Of a stretch of DNA of 38,922 bases, positions 6,142 to 14,766 are shown one piece after another; the first letter of the stretch is position 1; every line of letters begins with the position of its first letter. A model generated the notes under the pieces. That model saw only the letters and a program-made list of their open reading frames with translations, had not been told where the DNA came from and ran no database searches. The DNA is taken from positions 1 to 38,922 of the forward strand of contig CAMYCX010000004.1 of NCBI GenBank assembly GCA_947254705.1, written 5' to 3'. This DNA is from an uncultured Veillonellaceae bacterium (GTDB lineage Bacteria; Bacillota; Negativicutes; Veillonellales; Negativicoccaceae). The position numbers and the translations under genes were made by a program.

Positions 6142-8175
6142 TCAGTGATATACCCGTTCCCAAAAAGCATGTCCGAATCGCCGTTCCAATTCGGCCATCA
6201 TGGCCGGCGGCGGGTTATCCGCATACTCCCGTGCCGCCGCTCGCGCCTCCAGCAATAATGACAAATCACGCACGGGATCGGCGACCCGTAAATCCGGCCA
6301 TCCGTGCTGCCGGTAGCCGAACATTTCTCCCGCTCCGCGCAACAATAAATCACGTTCCGCCAAGACGAACCCGTCCTGCGTTTCCGTCATCCATTTCAGA
6401 CGCAATGCCGCCTGCTCGCTGTTGCCGTTGTTCATCAGCAGACAATACGACTGCCACTCACCGCGACCCACGCGGCCGCGTAACTGATGCAGCTGCGACA
6501 AACCGAAACGTTCCGCCGCGTCAATGTACATAATCGTCGCCTTGGGTACATTGACCCCGACTTCAACCACGCTGGTGGCGACCAGCAACCGGTTTCTCCC
6601 TTCGGCAAATGCCTGCATCGCCGCTTCCTTTTCCGCACCGGGCATACTGCCGTAAACCAGCCCGACACCGTACGTCGGAAAGCGTCGGCGCAGTCGTTCG
6701 TACATATCCGATGCCGCATTCAAATCCGACGTCGCCGATTCTTCGATCAGCGGACAAACGACATACACCTGATGCCCCTGTGCCATTTCTTTTTCAAAAA
6801 AGCGGAAAATCCGCTCTTCTTGCGCGCGACGCACGACATAGGTGTGAATCGGTTTCCGTCCGGGCGGCAATTCCCGGATCAGCGAACTGTCCAGATCGCC
6901 GTACACGGAAAGCGCCATCGTTCGCGGAATCGGCGTCGCCGTCATCACGAGGGTATGTACATGCGCCCCCTTGCGTTCCAATTTCATCCGCTGCTTGACA
7001 CCGAATCGGTGCTGCTCGTCCGTGACGACCAACCCCAATGCGGCAAATTCGACACCGTCTTCAATCAGCGCATGAGTACCGATGACGATATCCGTTTCAT
7101 GTGCGGCAATCGCCGCCAAGGCCTCCCGTCGTTCCGCCGCATTCAACCGCCCCGTGAGCAACGTCACACGAATCGGCGTATGACGAAACCACTCCCGCAA
7201 CGTCTCCACATGCTGCACCGCCAAGATCTCCGTCGGCGCCATCATTGCCGCCTGGTATCCGTTTTCCGCAATTTTTGCCAAGGCCAATGCCGCCACCGCC
7301 GTTTTCCCCGAGCCGACATCCCCTTGCAGCAGGCGTCGCATCGGTACCGCGTCTTCCATATCATCGGCGATATCGCTCGCCGCTCGTAATTGATCGCGTG
7401 TCAACGTAAAGGGAAAATCGGCATAGACCTGTCGCACCCATTCTCCGTTCGGAGCGCACTTGATCCCGATCACGCCTTGTCGCTCCACCGCACGCCACCG
7501 CAATAATCCCAGTTGCAGATAAAACAACTCATCGAACGCCAACATCTCACGTGCCCGTGCCTGCGTCCGCGCATCGGTCGGCCGGTGCATCTCGGTAACG
7601 GCGGTCCGCATGCTGCCGTATCCGCGGGCGGCTCGCACTTCAGCGGGCAAGGTTTCGGGGATATCCCCTACCGCTTGCAACGCCTTTTCAATCCAACCTT
7701 CCAACGCATTGGCCCGTACTCCGTCCGTCAACGGATAAATCGGCCGCAACGAACCGTGTACATCCGTTCCTTCCGCCAACGATGCGACATCCGCATTGAC
7801 GATTTGCCGTCGCCCGTACGCCAGTTTTGTCCGTCCCTGTACCAACAAACGCCGACCGGGGACAAATTGTGCCCGTCGCCACGCCTGATTGAAGTACACC
7901 AACTCCACTTCTCCGGTGCCGTCACTCAACTCGACCGACAATATAGTCAACCGCGCCCGCGGGCGTCGCTCCGTCACGCGCACGACTTCACCGCTCACCG
8001 TTACATCGACGCCGTCACGCAGCTCACGTATCGCCGCGACCTGAGAAAAATCACGGTATTCCCGCGGAAAATAATGCAGCAGATCCGCCACGGTAACAAT
8101 ACCGAGCCCGGCCAATCGTGTTTTCATTTTCGGTCCGATGCCGAGAATGACATCAATGCGATCCTGTAACTCCAT
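6142..8175 (-). CDS. recG: ATP-dependent DNA helicase RecG
   Basis: 677 residues, full length. RecG remodels stalled forks and Holliday junctions. The N-terminal wedge/OB-fold region (residues 1 to about 200) begins with an HhH-like GIGPKMKTRLAGLGI, then gives VTVSGEVVRV. The helicase core shows the Walker A loop LLQGDVGSGKTAVAALAL (near 290), the RecG-specific motif TDEQHRFGVKQR (near 390), and MTATPIPRTMAL (motif III, near 420). The C-terminal lobe has ATSVVEVGVNVP and QLRGRVGRG. The ATG at 8175 sits six bases after GGAGGA. The gene is alone between a terminator and an extended -10 promoter and is not coupled to neighbours. Confidence 0.98.
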   Translation of the reverse strand: MELQDRIDVILGIGPKMKTRLAGLGIVTVADLLHYFPREYRDFSQVAAIRELRDGVDVTVSGEVVRVTERRPRARLTILSVELSDGTGEVELVYFNQAWRRAQFVPGRRLLVQGRTKLAYGRRQIVNADVASLAEGTDVHGSLRPIYPLTDGVRANALEGWIEKALQAVGDIPETLPAEVRAARGYGSMRTAVTEMHRPTDARTQARAREMLAFDELFYLQLGLLRWRAVERQGVIGIKCAPNGEWVRQVYADFPFTLTRDQLRAASDIADDMEDAVPMRRLLQGDVGSGKTAVAALALAKIAENGYQAAMMAPTEILAVQHVETLREWFRHTPIRVTLLTGRLNAAERREALAAIAAHETDIVIGTHALIEDGVEFAALGLVVTDEQHRFGVKQRMKLERKGAHVHTLVMTATPIPRTMALSVYGDLDSSLIRELPPGRKPIHTYVVRRAQEERIFRFFEKEMAQGHQVYVVCPLIEESATSDLNAASDMYERLRRRFPTYGVGLVYGSMPGAEKEAAMQAFAEGRNRLLVATSVVEVGVNVPKATIMYIDAAERFGLSQLHQLRGRVGRGEWQSYCLLMNNGNSEQAALRLKWMTETQDGFVLAERDLLLRGAGEMFGYRQHGWPDLRVADPVRDLSLLLEARAAAREYADNPPPAMMAELERRFGHAFWERVYH

Positions 8176-8196
8176 GCCGTCCTCCTTCTTGCCTGT

Positions 8197-8205
8197 ATTA
8201 TACCA
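8197..8205 (-). promoter_or_regulatory. Extended -10 promoter of recG
   Basis: The minus strand reads TGGTATAAT about 22 bp upstream of the recG ATG. There is no convincing -35. Confidence 0.5.
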
Positions 8206-8277
8206 CTCTCCGCTCGTTTCTCATCCCGACGGACATACATGGCCGTCGGCGGCCCATGATAAGTTGTATAAATAATG

Positions 8278-8286
8278 TGGTATAAT
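8278..8286 (+). promoter_or_regulatory. Extended -10 promoter of the penicillin-binding protein gene
   Basis: TGGTATAAT lies 40 bp upstream of the ATG at 8327. A TTGTAT at 8264 is too close to serve as a normal -35. Confidence 0.5.
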
Positions 8287-8326
8287 GATGACATAAAATC
8301 ATTCTATCAGTATGGACGGAGGAACT

Positions 8327-10369
8327 ATGAGACACTCAAGCACCCGACCTCGCGCGCGACGGCAAAAAACACGTCGCAGCCTGTGGCTCGGGTTCATCAT
8401 TGTGTTGATTATCATCTTGGGCGCCGGTTGCGGATTTATCGGCGCGACAATCAACAATTTACCCGATGTCGATCAATCGCATCGACCCGAAGCATCTTCG
8501 CAAGTGTTTGACATCAAAGGCCGCCTGATTGCAACGATTCACGCGGAACAAAACCGGTTGCCCGTACCGATCGATCAGGTGCCGCAAACGTTGCAGGACG
8601 CGTTTATTGCCGCGGAAGACGTGCGTTTCTACGACCACTACGGAATTGACCCGCGCGGCATTTTACGTGCGCTCTGGGCCAATATCAGCAGTCAGGGTGT
8701 CGCACAGGGCGGCAGTACGATTACGCAACAGCTGGCCCGCAACGCGTTTTTGACACAGGAACGCACCCTCAACCGAAAGGCCCAAGAGGCTGTTTTGGCG
8801 TTGGAAATCGAACGTGAATATTCCAAACGGGAAATTTTGGAAATGTATATGAACCAGATTTATTTCGGACAAGGCGCTTACGGCATTCAAACCGCCTCGC
8901 ATGTCTACTTCGGCAAGGACGTGAGCGATCTCACCTTGGCGCAAGCCGCCATGCTGGCCGGATTGCCGCAAAGTCCGAACTACTACTCCCCGCTGACCAA
9001 TTTGGAAGCGGCCAAGGCACGGCAACGTACCGTACTCAACCAAATGGCGAAATACGGATTCATTACACAGGAAGAAGCCGATGCCGCAGCGGTCGAAGAC
9101 TTGGCTTTGCGATCACGCGATGATGCGGACGACAGTGTGTCCGCTTCCTACTTCATCAGCTACATTGAACAACTCATCAGCGACAAATACGATGCCGAGG
9201 CGCTGTACAAAGAAGGGTTAAAGATTTACACCACCCTTGATCTGGATGTACAGGCCGCCGCCGAACGCGCGCTCCGCGCCAATCTGCCCGATTTCTACAC
9301 GGACGAAAACGGACTGCGGCAACCGCAGGGAGCGATCATCGCACTGAATCCGCACACGGGACATATTCTCGCCATGGTCGGCGGTCGCGGTACGGACCAT
9401 TTCAATCGTGCGACACAGGCATTGCGGCAGCCGGGATCGGCATTCAAACCGTTCGTCTACGTCACGGCCATTGAAAAGGGCATGACCCCGGGCACGATTA
9501 TCGACGACTCGCCGATCACGATCGGTACATGGAGTCCGCAAAACTACGGACGTAATTTCAGCGGCAAGATGACCTTGCGCTATGCGCTGATGCATTCCAT
9601 CAATGTTCCCGCCGTCAAGCTGGCCCAAGAAGTCGGCATGCATAATATTCTCGCCAATGCGGAAAATATGGGAATCAGCACCTTGGTATATGACGGTGCC
9701 GTCAACGACAATAACCTTGCCGTGGCATTGGGCGGTTTAGTCCGCGGCGTATCGCCGCTGGATATGGCTTCGGCATACGGTGTCCTCGCCAACGGCGGCG
9801 TACGGGTCGAACCGATTGCGATTTTACGCATCGTCGACCGCAACGGGAATATTTTGGAAGAAAACGAAAGTAAGGAAACACAGGTCATCAGTGAAAAAGC
9901 GGCCTACATCATGACCAACATGCTCGAATCCGCCGTACTGCAAGGTACGGGCGGCAATGCCTACATCGGTCAGCCGATGGCCGGCAAAACGGGGACAACG
10001 GACGATACCAAAGACGCATGGTTCGTCGGCTACACACCTGAAATCTCCGCCGCCGTTTGGATGGGCGACGACTATGACAGCGACCTGCAAGGATTGACCG
10101 GCGGTACCGTGCCGGCCTCGATCTGGCGTGATTTCATGAGTACCGCCGCGGGTATCTATCCGGGCGGAAACTTTATCGCACCGGCAGGTGTCGCCGGCAT
10201 TGCCGCGGAAGGATTCCAAAATCCGAAAGACGACAAAGACAAGGATAAAGACAAGAAGAAAAAGAAAGACGGCGAGGCCGATCACGATGACGCATCGGAC
10301 ACCGACACAATCAGCCCGAATGCCGACCGTACACCGGGACGTGTCAAGGGCGCACCCGCCGGTGAATAA
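8327..10369 (+). CDS. Class A penicillin-binding protein (PBP1A family)
   Basis: 680 residues. A short basic cytoplasmic tail is followed by one membrane helix (LWLGFIIVLIIILGAGCGFI, near residue 30). The glycosyltransferase domain (about 60 to 240) has its catalytic Glu in FIAAEDVRFYDHYGID and the motifs GGSTITQQLARN and EIYFGQ-type MNQIYFGQGAYG. The transpeptidase domain (about 320 to 600) has the active-site Ser in GSAFKPF, the SxN motif SIN and KTGTT. It polymerises lipid II and cross-links peptidoglycan outside the membrane. The last 50 residues are a Lys/Asp-rich low-complexity tail (DKDKDKDKKKKKD) that is probably disordered. The ATG at 8327 follows GGAGGA. The gene is transcribed alone and ends at hairpins. 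Confidence 0.96.
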   Translation: MRHSSTRPRARRQKTRRSLWLGFIIVLIIILGAGCGFIGATINNLPDVDQSHRPEASSQVFDIKGRLIATIHAEQNRLPVPIDQVPQTLQDAFIAAEDVRFYDHYGIDPRGILRALWANISSQGVAQGGSTITQQLARNAFLTQERTLNRKAQEAVLALEIEREYSKREILEMYMNQIYFGQGAYGIQTASHVYFGKDVSDLTLAQAAMLAGLPQSPNYYSPLTNLEAAKARQRTVLNQMAKYGFITQEEADAAAVEDLALRSRDDADDSVSASYFISYIEQLISDKYDAEALYKEGLKIYTTLDLDVQAAAERALRANLPDFYTDENGLRQPQGAIIALNPHTGHILAMVGGRGTDHFNRATQALRQPGSAFKPFVYVTAIEKGMTPGTIIDDSPITIGTWSPQNYGRNFSGKMTLRYALMHSINVPAVKLAQEVGMHNILANAENMGISTLVYDGAVNDNNLAVALGGLVRGVSPLDMASAYGVLANGGVRVEPIAILRIVDRNGNILEENESKETQVISEKAAYIMTNMLESAVLQGTGGNAYIGQPMAGKTGTTDDTKDAWFVGYTPEISAAVWMGDDYDSDLQGLTGGTVPASIWRDFMSTAAGIYPGGNFIAPAGVAGIAAEGFQNPKDDKDKDKDKKKKKDGEADHDDASDTDTISPNADRTPGRVKGAPAGE

Positions 10370-10387
10370 AACAAATACGACAAATAA

Positions 10388-10418
10388 AACGACGCTCCGC
10401 AGTATGCGGAGCGTCGTT
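10388..10418. terminator. Strong hairpin after the penicillin-binding protein gene
   Basis: A 13-bp perfect stem (AACGACGCTCCGC and its complement) with loop AGTAT. The plus-strand side has no real T-run, so it may work as a barrier or 3' stabiliser. The minus-strand side continues into a T-rich tract. Confidence 0.65.
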
Positions 10419-10503
10419 CATGTCCTAATACACGCATCCCTTTGACCGACACGTGCGTGTATGCATCACCTTGCCGTGCCACCAACACATTTTTTAAGGC
10501 CGT

Positions 10504-10532
10504 TTTCTCCGTTGCACAACTCAACGGAGAAA
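10504..10532. repeat. 11-bp inverted repeat in the gap between the PBP gene and nrdG
   Basis: TTTCTCCGTTG (10504..10514) and CAACGGAGAAA (10522..10532) flank a 7-base loop. A second imperfect dyad, ATACACGCA (10428..10436) with TGCGTGTAT (10454..10462), lies in the same 220-bp gap. Neither has a T-run; function unknown. Confidence 0.6.
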
Positions 10533-10542
10533 TATTCACCCC

Positions 10543-10576
10543 ACATAAAAACGGCGGAAATCCGCCGTTTTTATGT
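10543..10576. terminator. Bidirectional terminator between the PBP gene and nrdG
   Basis: A 16-bp perfect stem, ACATAAAAACGGCGGA with its complement, around an AA loop. A5 and T5 tracts inside the stem let it act in both directions for the convergent genes. Confidence 0.85.
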
Positions 10577-10590
10577 ATCTTTACGTTTCC

Positions 10591-11112
10591 TTACGAAATC
10601 GGTTCTCCCGTCAAATGATCGCGATGCAAGACAACGTCTCCCGTCAACAATGACTGCCCGATATCAATGATCCGTTGATTCGACGATCCGCGAAACCGCA
10701 GCGCGGGATCGCGCAAGGCATTCACGAAGAGTCCGTCCACCAGCACATCACAGAGCCGAAGTAACGACAACCGTCGTGCATCGCTCACGATCTGCTCCCA
10801 TGTATACCCGGAATACACCCATACCGTTTTTTCCGGTACCGCCGCACGAACCGCGCGCACCACCGAACACAGGCCCTCCGTGTTTTGCATCGGCTCGCCG
10901 CCGAGCAAGGTCAGCCCCGATACATTCGGGTCTGATACATATCGAACCACCGTTGCCGTTTCCTCATCCGTCCATTCGTTCCCGGCCTGAAAATTCTGAT
11001 ATTCCTCATTAAAACACTCCGGGCATTTGTGCGTGCATCCCGTGACAAAAATGCTGGTACGTATGCCCTCACCATTGGCAATATCATACTGCCGGATCTG
11101 TCCGTATCGCAT
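10591..11112 (-). CDS. nrdG: Anaerobic ribonucleotide reductase activating protein
   Basis: 173 residues, a small radical-SAM enzyme. The iron-sulfur cluster motif is GCTHKCPECFN (C-x3-C-x2-C, residues near 26 to 33), and GGEPM (near 92) contacts SAM. It generates the glycyl radical on NrdD by reductive cleavage of S-adenosylmethionine. Its ATG shares one base with the nrdD stop (TGATG), so translation is coupled and the two proteins should be made together. A bidirectional terminator follows. Confidence 0.96.
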   Translation of the reverse strand: MRYGQIRQYDIANGEGIRTSIFVTGCTHKCPECFNEEYQNFQAGNEWTDEETATVVRYVSDPNVSGLTLLGGEPMQNTEGLCSVVRAVRAAVPEKTVWVYSGYTWEQIVSDARRLSLLRLCDVLVDGLFVNALRDPALRFRGSSNQRIIDIGQSLLTGDVVLHRDHLTGEPIS

Positions 11113-13262
11113 CAGATATGCATGACACGGTCACGGATTTCTTTGGTGCGGCCCATATTCCAGAAGTTTTCTCCCAGATAGCCACAAGTCCGCCGAATGA
11201 CGGTCAGTTTATTGCGATCTTTATTGTGACAACGCGGACATTCCCATTCGACATCCTCGTTGCAGATGATTTCTCCGTCAAACCCGCATTCATGACAATA
11301 GTCGGATTTGGTATTAAATTCCGCATAGCAGATATTGTCATAGATAAACTTGATCATCGTCAATACCGCTTCCACGTTGTTTGACATGTTCGGAATTTCC
11401 GCATACGAGATACAACCGCCCGTGGAAATTTCCTGGAATTCCGATTCAAAACGGAATTTGTCAAATACGGTAATCGGCTCGCGAACATCGACATGGTAGC
11501 TGTTGGTGTAGTAGCCTTTGTCGGTAATATCCTTGATTTCTCCGAAGCGCGCCCGGTCAATCGAGGCAAAGCGGTTGGTCAGGCTTTCCGCCGGCGTACC
11601 GTACAAGGCAAAGCCGAGTCCGGTGCTTTCTTTCCATTCATCGACGGCCTCCCGCAACCGATGCATCAATTTCGCCGCAAATTCGTGGCCGCCCTGTTCC
11701 GTATGCGACGTCCCTTTCACCAGTTTCGTCGCTTCGTACAGGCCGATATACCCGAGAGAAATCGTCGCATAACCGTTCTGCAACAAGGGATAGATCTTTT
11801 CCCCCTTCTTCAGCCGGGCGATCGCACCGTATTGCCAGTGGATCGGCGATACGTCGCTGGTGACGTCTTTGAGCAGATCATACCGCAACATCAACGCTTT
11901 ATAGCAGAGTTGCAAGCGTTTTTCCAAAATCTGGAAGAATTTTTCTTCCGAGCCTTCCGCCAAAATACCGATTTGCGGCAAGTTCAGTGAAACGACGCCC
12001 ATATTGAAACGGCCGTCAAATACATACTCTCCCGCTTCATTTTGCCACGGTGAGAGGAACGAACGGCACCCCATCGGCGCAAACACGTTCCCGGCGTATG
12101 TTTCCCGCATTTTCTTGGCGGAGATGTAATCCGGATACATCCGTTTCGCCGTACATTTGGCTGCCAATTCCGTCAAGTAGTAGTACGGTGAATCCGGTGT
12201 CGCATTGTGTTCATCGAGCACATAGACCAGTTTCGGGAACGCCGGCGTGATATAAACGTCCGCTTCATTCTTGACGCCTTCATAGCGCTGCGCAAGAATT
12301 TCTTCCGTAATCAATGCCGCTTCTTTCGCATATTCGCTGTTCGGATCAAAATGCATGCACAGCGTCACAAACGGCGCTTGTCCGTTGGTCGTCATCAATG
12401 TATTGATCTGGTACTGGATCGTCTGAATCCCGTCCTTGACTTCTTTACGGGTGCGTTTCCATGCGATTTCTTCCGCCTTGGCCATGTCCGGCTCGATCCC
12501 GTAGACTTCCCGCTGTTCTTCGACCACGCCGTCCAAAATCTTACGGTACGATTTGCGCACGAACGGTGCCAAAATCCGATCGATTCCGTTGATACTCTGA
12601 CCGCCGTACTGCCCGCTTGCGACTTGCGCGATAATCTGCGTCGTCACCGTACATGCCACTTGGAACGATTTGGGAGAATCGATTTTCTTGCCGTTGATTA
12701 CCGTGCCGTTCGTCAACATGTCTTCGAGGTTGATCAGGCAGCAGTTGAACATCGGCTGAATAATATAGTCCATGTCATGGAAGTGAATCGCACCGCTGTC
12801 GTGTGCCTGTACGATATCCGCCGGAATCAGCTTGCGACGGGCAATGTCCTTCGACACTTCACCGGCAATCAGGTCGCGTTGGGTCGATACGACATGCGCG
12901 TCCTTGTTCGAGTTTTCATCGAGCACCGCGATATTGCTTTTGTTGAGCAGGCCGAAAATACTTTCGTCCGTCGTGTTTTCATGTCGCTTGAACGTCTGTA
13001 CGGCTTTATAGTTTTCATACGCACGAGCCGTTGCCGGGTTATGATTTTCAATCAGTTTATAGTATACTTTGTCTTCGATTTCATAAATGGTCAGCGACTT
13101 TTCCGCTTGCCGCGCTTCTTTTTCGATTTCCCAAGCGATTTTTTCCGCCTGCCCGATTTCATACACACCGCTGGAACTGTTCATCGCCTTTTCAATCGCC
13201 AGCGTAATTTTCGACCGGTCAAAAGGAACCGTCGTACCGTCGCGTTTCACTACCTGTAACAT
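11112..13262 (-). CDS. nrdD: Anaerobic ribonucleoside-triphosphate reductase
   Basis: 716 residues, the normal class III size. The N-terminal 95 residues form an ATP-cone (LQVVKRDGTTVPFDRSKI), the allosteric activity site. The ten-stranded barrel contains the active-site region around FNCCLINLEDML. The C-terminus has a zinc site, CHECGFDGEI and CPRCHNK, and the glycyl-radical motif RRTCGYLG 20 residues from the end. It reduces ribonucleoside triphosphates to deoxynucleotides using formate or a similar reductant under anoxia. The ATG at 13262 follows GAGGAGAGG. The promoter at 13345..13374 overlaps a possible NrdR box. With nrdG it forms a complete module. Confidence 0.97.
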   Translation of the reverse strand: MLQVVKRDGTTVPFDRSKITLAIEKAMNSSSGVYEIGQAEKIAWEIEKEARQAEKSLTIYEIEDKVYYKLIENHNPATARAYENYKAVQTFKRHENTTDESIFGLLNKSNIAVLDENSNKDAHVVSTQRDLIAGEVSKDIARRKLIPADIVQAHDSGAIHFHDMDYIIQPMFNCCLINLEDMLTNGTVINGKKIDSPKSFQVACTVTTQIIAQVASGQYGGQSINGIDRILAPFVRKSYRKILDGVVEEQREVYGIEPDMAKAEEIAWKRTRKEVKDGIQTIQYQINTLMTTNGQAPFVTLCMHFDPNSEYAKEAALITEEILAQRYEGVKNEADVYITPAFPKLVYVLDEHNATPDSPYYYLTELAAKCTAKRMYPDYISAKKMRETYAGNVFAPMGCRSFLSPWQNEAGEYVFDGRFNMGVVSLNLPQIGILAEGSEEKFFQILEKRLQLCYKALMLRYDLLKDVTSDVSPIHWQYGAIARLKKGEKIYPLLQNGYATISLGYIGLYEATKLVKGTSHTEQGGHEFAAKLMHRLREAVDEWKESTGLGFALYGTPAESLTNRFASIDRARFGEIKDITDKGYYTNSYHVDVREPITVFDKFRFESEFQEISTGGCISYAEIPNMSNNVEAVLTMIKFIYDNICYAEFNTKSDYCHECGFDGEIICNEDVEWECPRCHNKDRNKLTVIRRTCGYLGENFWNMGRTKEIRDRVMHI

Positions 13263-13344
13263 GATTAAGCCTCTCCTCTGCTTGAATTCAGTCGCCGCGA
13301 ATGTCTTCGTTTCCCTGTCGGCAACCGTTTTTATTTACTCTCAC

Positions 13345-13374
13345 AGTATACTACATATGGTATTAAATATGCAA
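13345..13374 (-). promoter_or_regulatory. nrdDG promoter with possible NrdR box
   Basis: The minus strand reads TTGCAT-N18-TATACT. Overlapping the -10 is ATACCATATGTAGTAT (13348..13363), which matches 12 of 16 positions of a typical NrdR box (ACACTATATATAGTGT). NrdR boxes usually come in pairs about 31 bp apart; no convincing second box is present, so the NrdR assignment is tentative. Confidence 0.5.
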
Positions 13375-13496
13375 TAGAAAAATCATATTATCCATTATGT
13401 TGTTTTTGCATACCTCGCCGTTTCAGTTTCCGTTCCCGCCGTTACGGGCTTACACTTCGCAGCTCCCCCCTTTTCCCGGAGACGGAGCGGAATATA

Positions 13497-13525
13497 TTGA
13501 CAGGCTATATCGATCATGCTATAAT
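13497..13525 (+). promoter_or_regulatory. Consensus sigma-A promoter of the metNI operon
   Basis: TTGACA (13497..13502), a 17-bp spacer and TATAAT (13520..13525) form a perfect consensus. It lies just upstream of the SAM-I riboswitch. Most of 13376..13496 shows no other signal. Confidence 0.92.
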
Positions 13526-13554
13526 GCACCGTAACCATTAAATTTCATACCGTA

Positions 13555-13702
13555 TTTCATCCAGAGTGACGGAGGGACCGGCCCTATGATGTCGCGGCAA
13601 CCATCTCCCGTGGAGAACGGTGCCAATTCCGACGAGCTTGGCTCGACAGATGAAGAAGACCGGACAACAGACTCTTCATCTTTATGGTATGAAGAGTTTT
13701 TT
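13555..13702 (+). promoter_or_regulatory. SAM-I (S-box) riboswitch with transcription terminator
   Basis: The S-box core is plain: CAGAGTGACGGAGGGACC, GCCCTATGA, CGCGGCAACC, GGTGCCAATTCC and GACAGATGAAG. P1 pairs TTCATC (13556..13561) with GATGAA (13649..13654). The expression platform is a terminator, ACTCTTCAT (13671..13679) with ATGAAGAGT (13689..13697) and a T6 tract. The antiterminator pairs AGATGAAGA (13648..13656) with TCTTCATCT (13673..13681), so it competes with both P1 and the terminator. When SAM binds, P1 is held and transcription stops; when SAM is low, metNI is read. Confidence 0.96.
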
Positions 13703-13722
13703 ATGTATAAGGAGTGATTCGT

Positions 13723-14766
13723 ATGATTGACCTGCGTCATGTCGGCAAGACATATCGCGGTGCGCATGAGGTGGAAGCCTTGCGCGACATCAACCTGCAC
13801 ATTCCGGCAGGCAATATCTGCGGCATTATCGGGTTATCCGGTGCCGGTAAGTCTACCCTGATTCGATGCATTAATATGCTCGAACGCCCGACCACGGGCG
13901 AAGTCATCGTCGACGGGAAGGACATGACCTTGCTCGGCGAGCGGGAGTTGCGTGAGGAACGCAAACATATCGGCATGATTTTTCAGCATTTCAACTTGCT
14001 GTCCAACCGGACGGTCTATGACAATATCGCATTCCCGCTGGAATTGGCGGGCATGTCGAAAGAGGAACGCGCCCGCCGCATCGAACCGATTCTCGAACTG
14101 GTCGGTCTCTCCGACCGTCGGCACAATTATCCGGCGCAACTGTCGGGCGGTCAAAAGCAGCGTGTCGGTATCGCCCGTGCGCTGGTTTCCGAACCGAAAG
14201 TATTGCTCTGCGACGAAGCCACCAGTGCGCTCGATCCCCAAACGACCAAATCCATTTTGGCGTTACTCAAGGACATCAACCGTCGCCTGCATTTGACGAT
14301 TGTCTTGATCACCCACGAAATGGAAGTCATTAAAGAGATTTGTAGCCAAGTCGCCGTAATCGAAAACGGCACGCTGATCGAGCAAGGTGCGGTCATCGAC
14401 ATCTTCACGCAACCGTCATCACCTAAGACCAAAGAATTTATCGGCGACGTGCTCACCGACGAGTTGCCGGAAAGCTTGCAGCACCTGCCCATTTCCAAGG
14501 AACCGTCTCCGGATGCCGACTTGATTTTACGTTTATCCTTTGTCGGCGACGTCACGGACGAACCGTTACTCGCCAATCTCATTCGTCAATTTGATTTGAA
14601 CGTCAGCATTTTATACGCGACCGTCGATTATATTCAAGAGCGCCCCTTCGGACGCATGATCGTTACCGTCGACGGCCATCAGGGGCGCGTCAGTGATGCG
14701 CTGTCCTATCTGCACAGTCTGCCCATTGAAAGCGAGGTGATCGGCTATGTCTCCGGAAATCATTAA
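13723..14766 (+). CDS. metN: Methionine ABC transporter ATP-binding protein
   Basis: 347 residues. The ATPase domain has Walker A GLSGAGKST (near 38), signature LSGGQKQRVGIAR (near 140), Walker B VLLCDEATSALD (near 160) and the switch His in LITHEME. The last 90 residues form a NIL domain (LILRLSFVGD onward), the regulatory domain that binds methionine in MetN. It powers uptake of methionine through MetI at the inner face of the membrane. The ATG at 13723, spaced eight bases from AGGAG, is preferred over the in-frame GTG at 13714. It lies under a SAM-I riboswitch, which agrees with the methionine role. Confidence 0.97.
   Translation: MIDLRHVGKTYRGAHEVEALRDINLHIPAGNICGIIGLSGAGKSTLIRCINMLERPTTGEVIVDGKDMTLLGERELREERKHIGMIFQHFNLLSNRTVYDNIAFPLELAGMSKEERARRIEPILELVGLSDRRHNYPAQLSGGQKQRVGIARALVSEPKVLLCDEATSALDPQTTKSILALLKDINRRLHLTIVLITHEMEVIKEICSQVAVIENGTLIEQGAVIDIFTQPSSPKTKEFIGDVLTDELPESLQHLPISKEPSPDADLILRLSFVGDVTDEPLLANLIRQFDLNVSILYATVDYIQERPFGRMIVTVDGHQGRVSDALSYLHSLPIESEVIGYVSGNH

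Noticed and set aside
10282..10539. Minus-strand 85-codon ORF
   Set aside because: It overlaps the end of the PBP gene and passes through a 13-bp-stem hairpin; there is no ribosome site.
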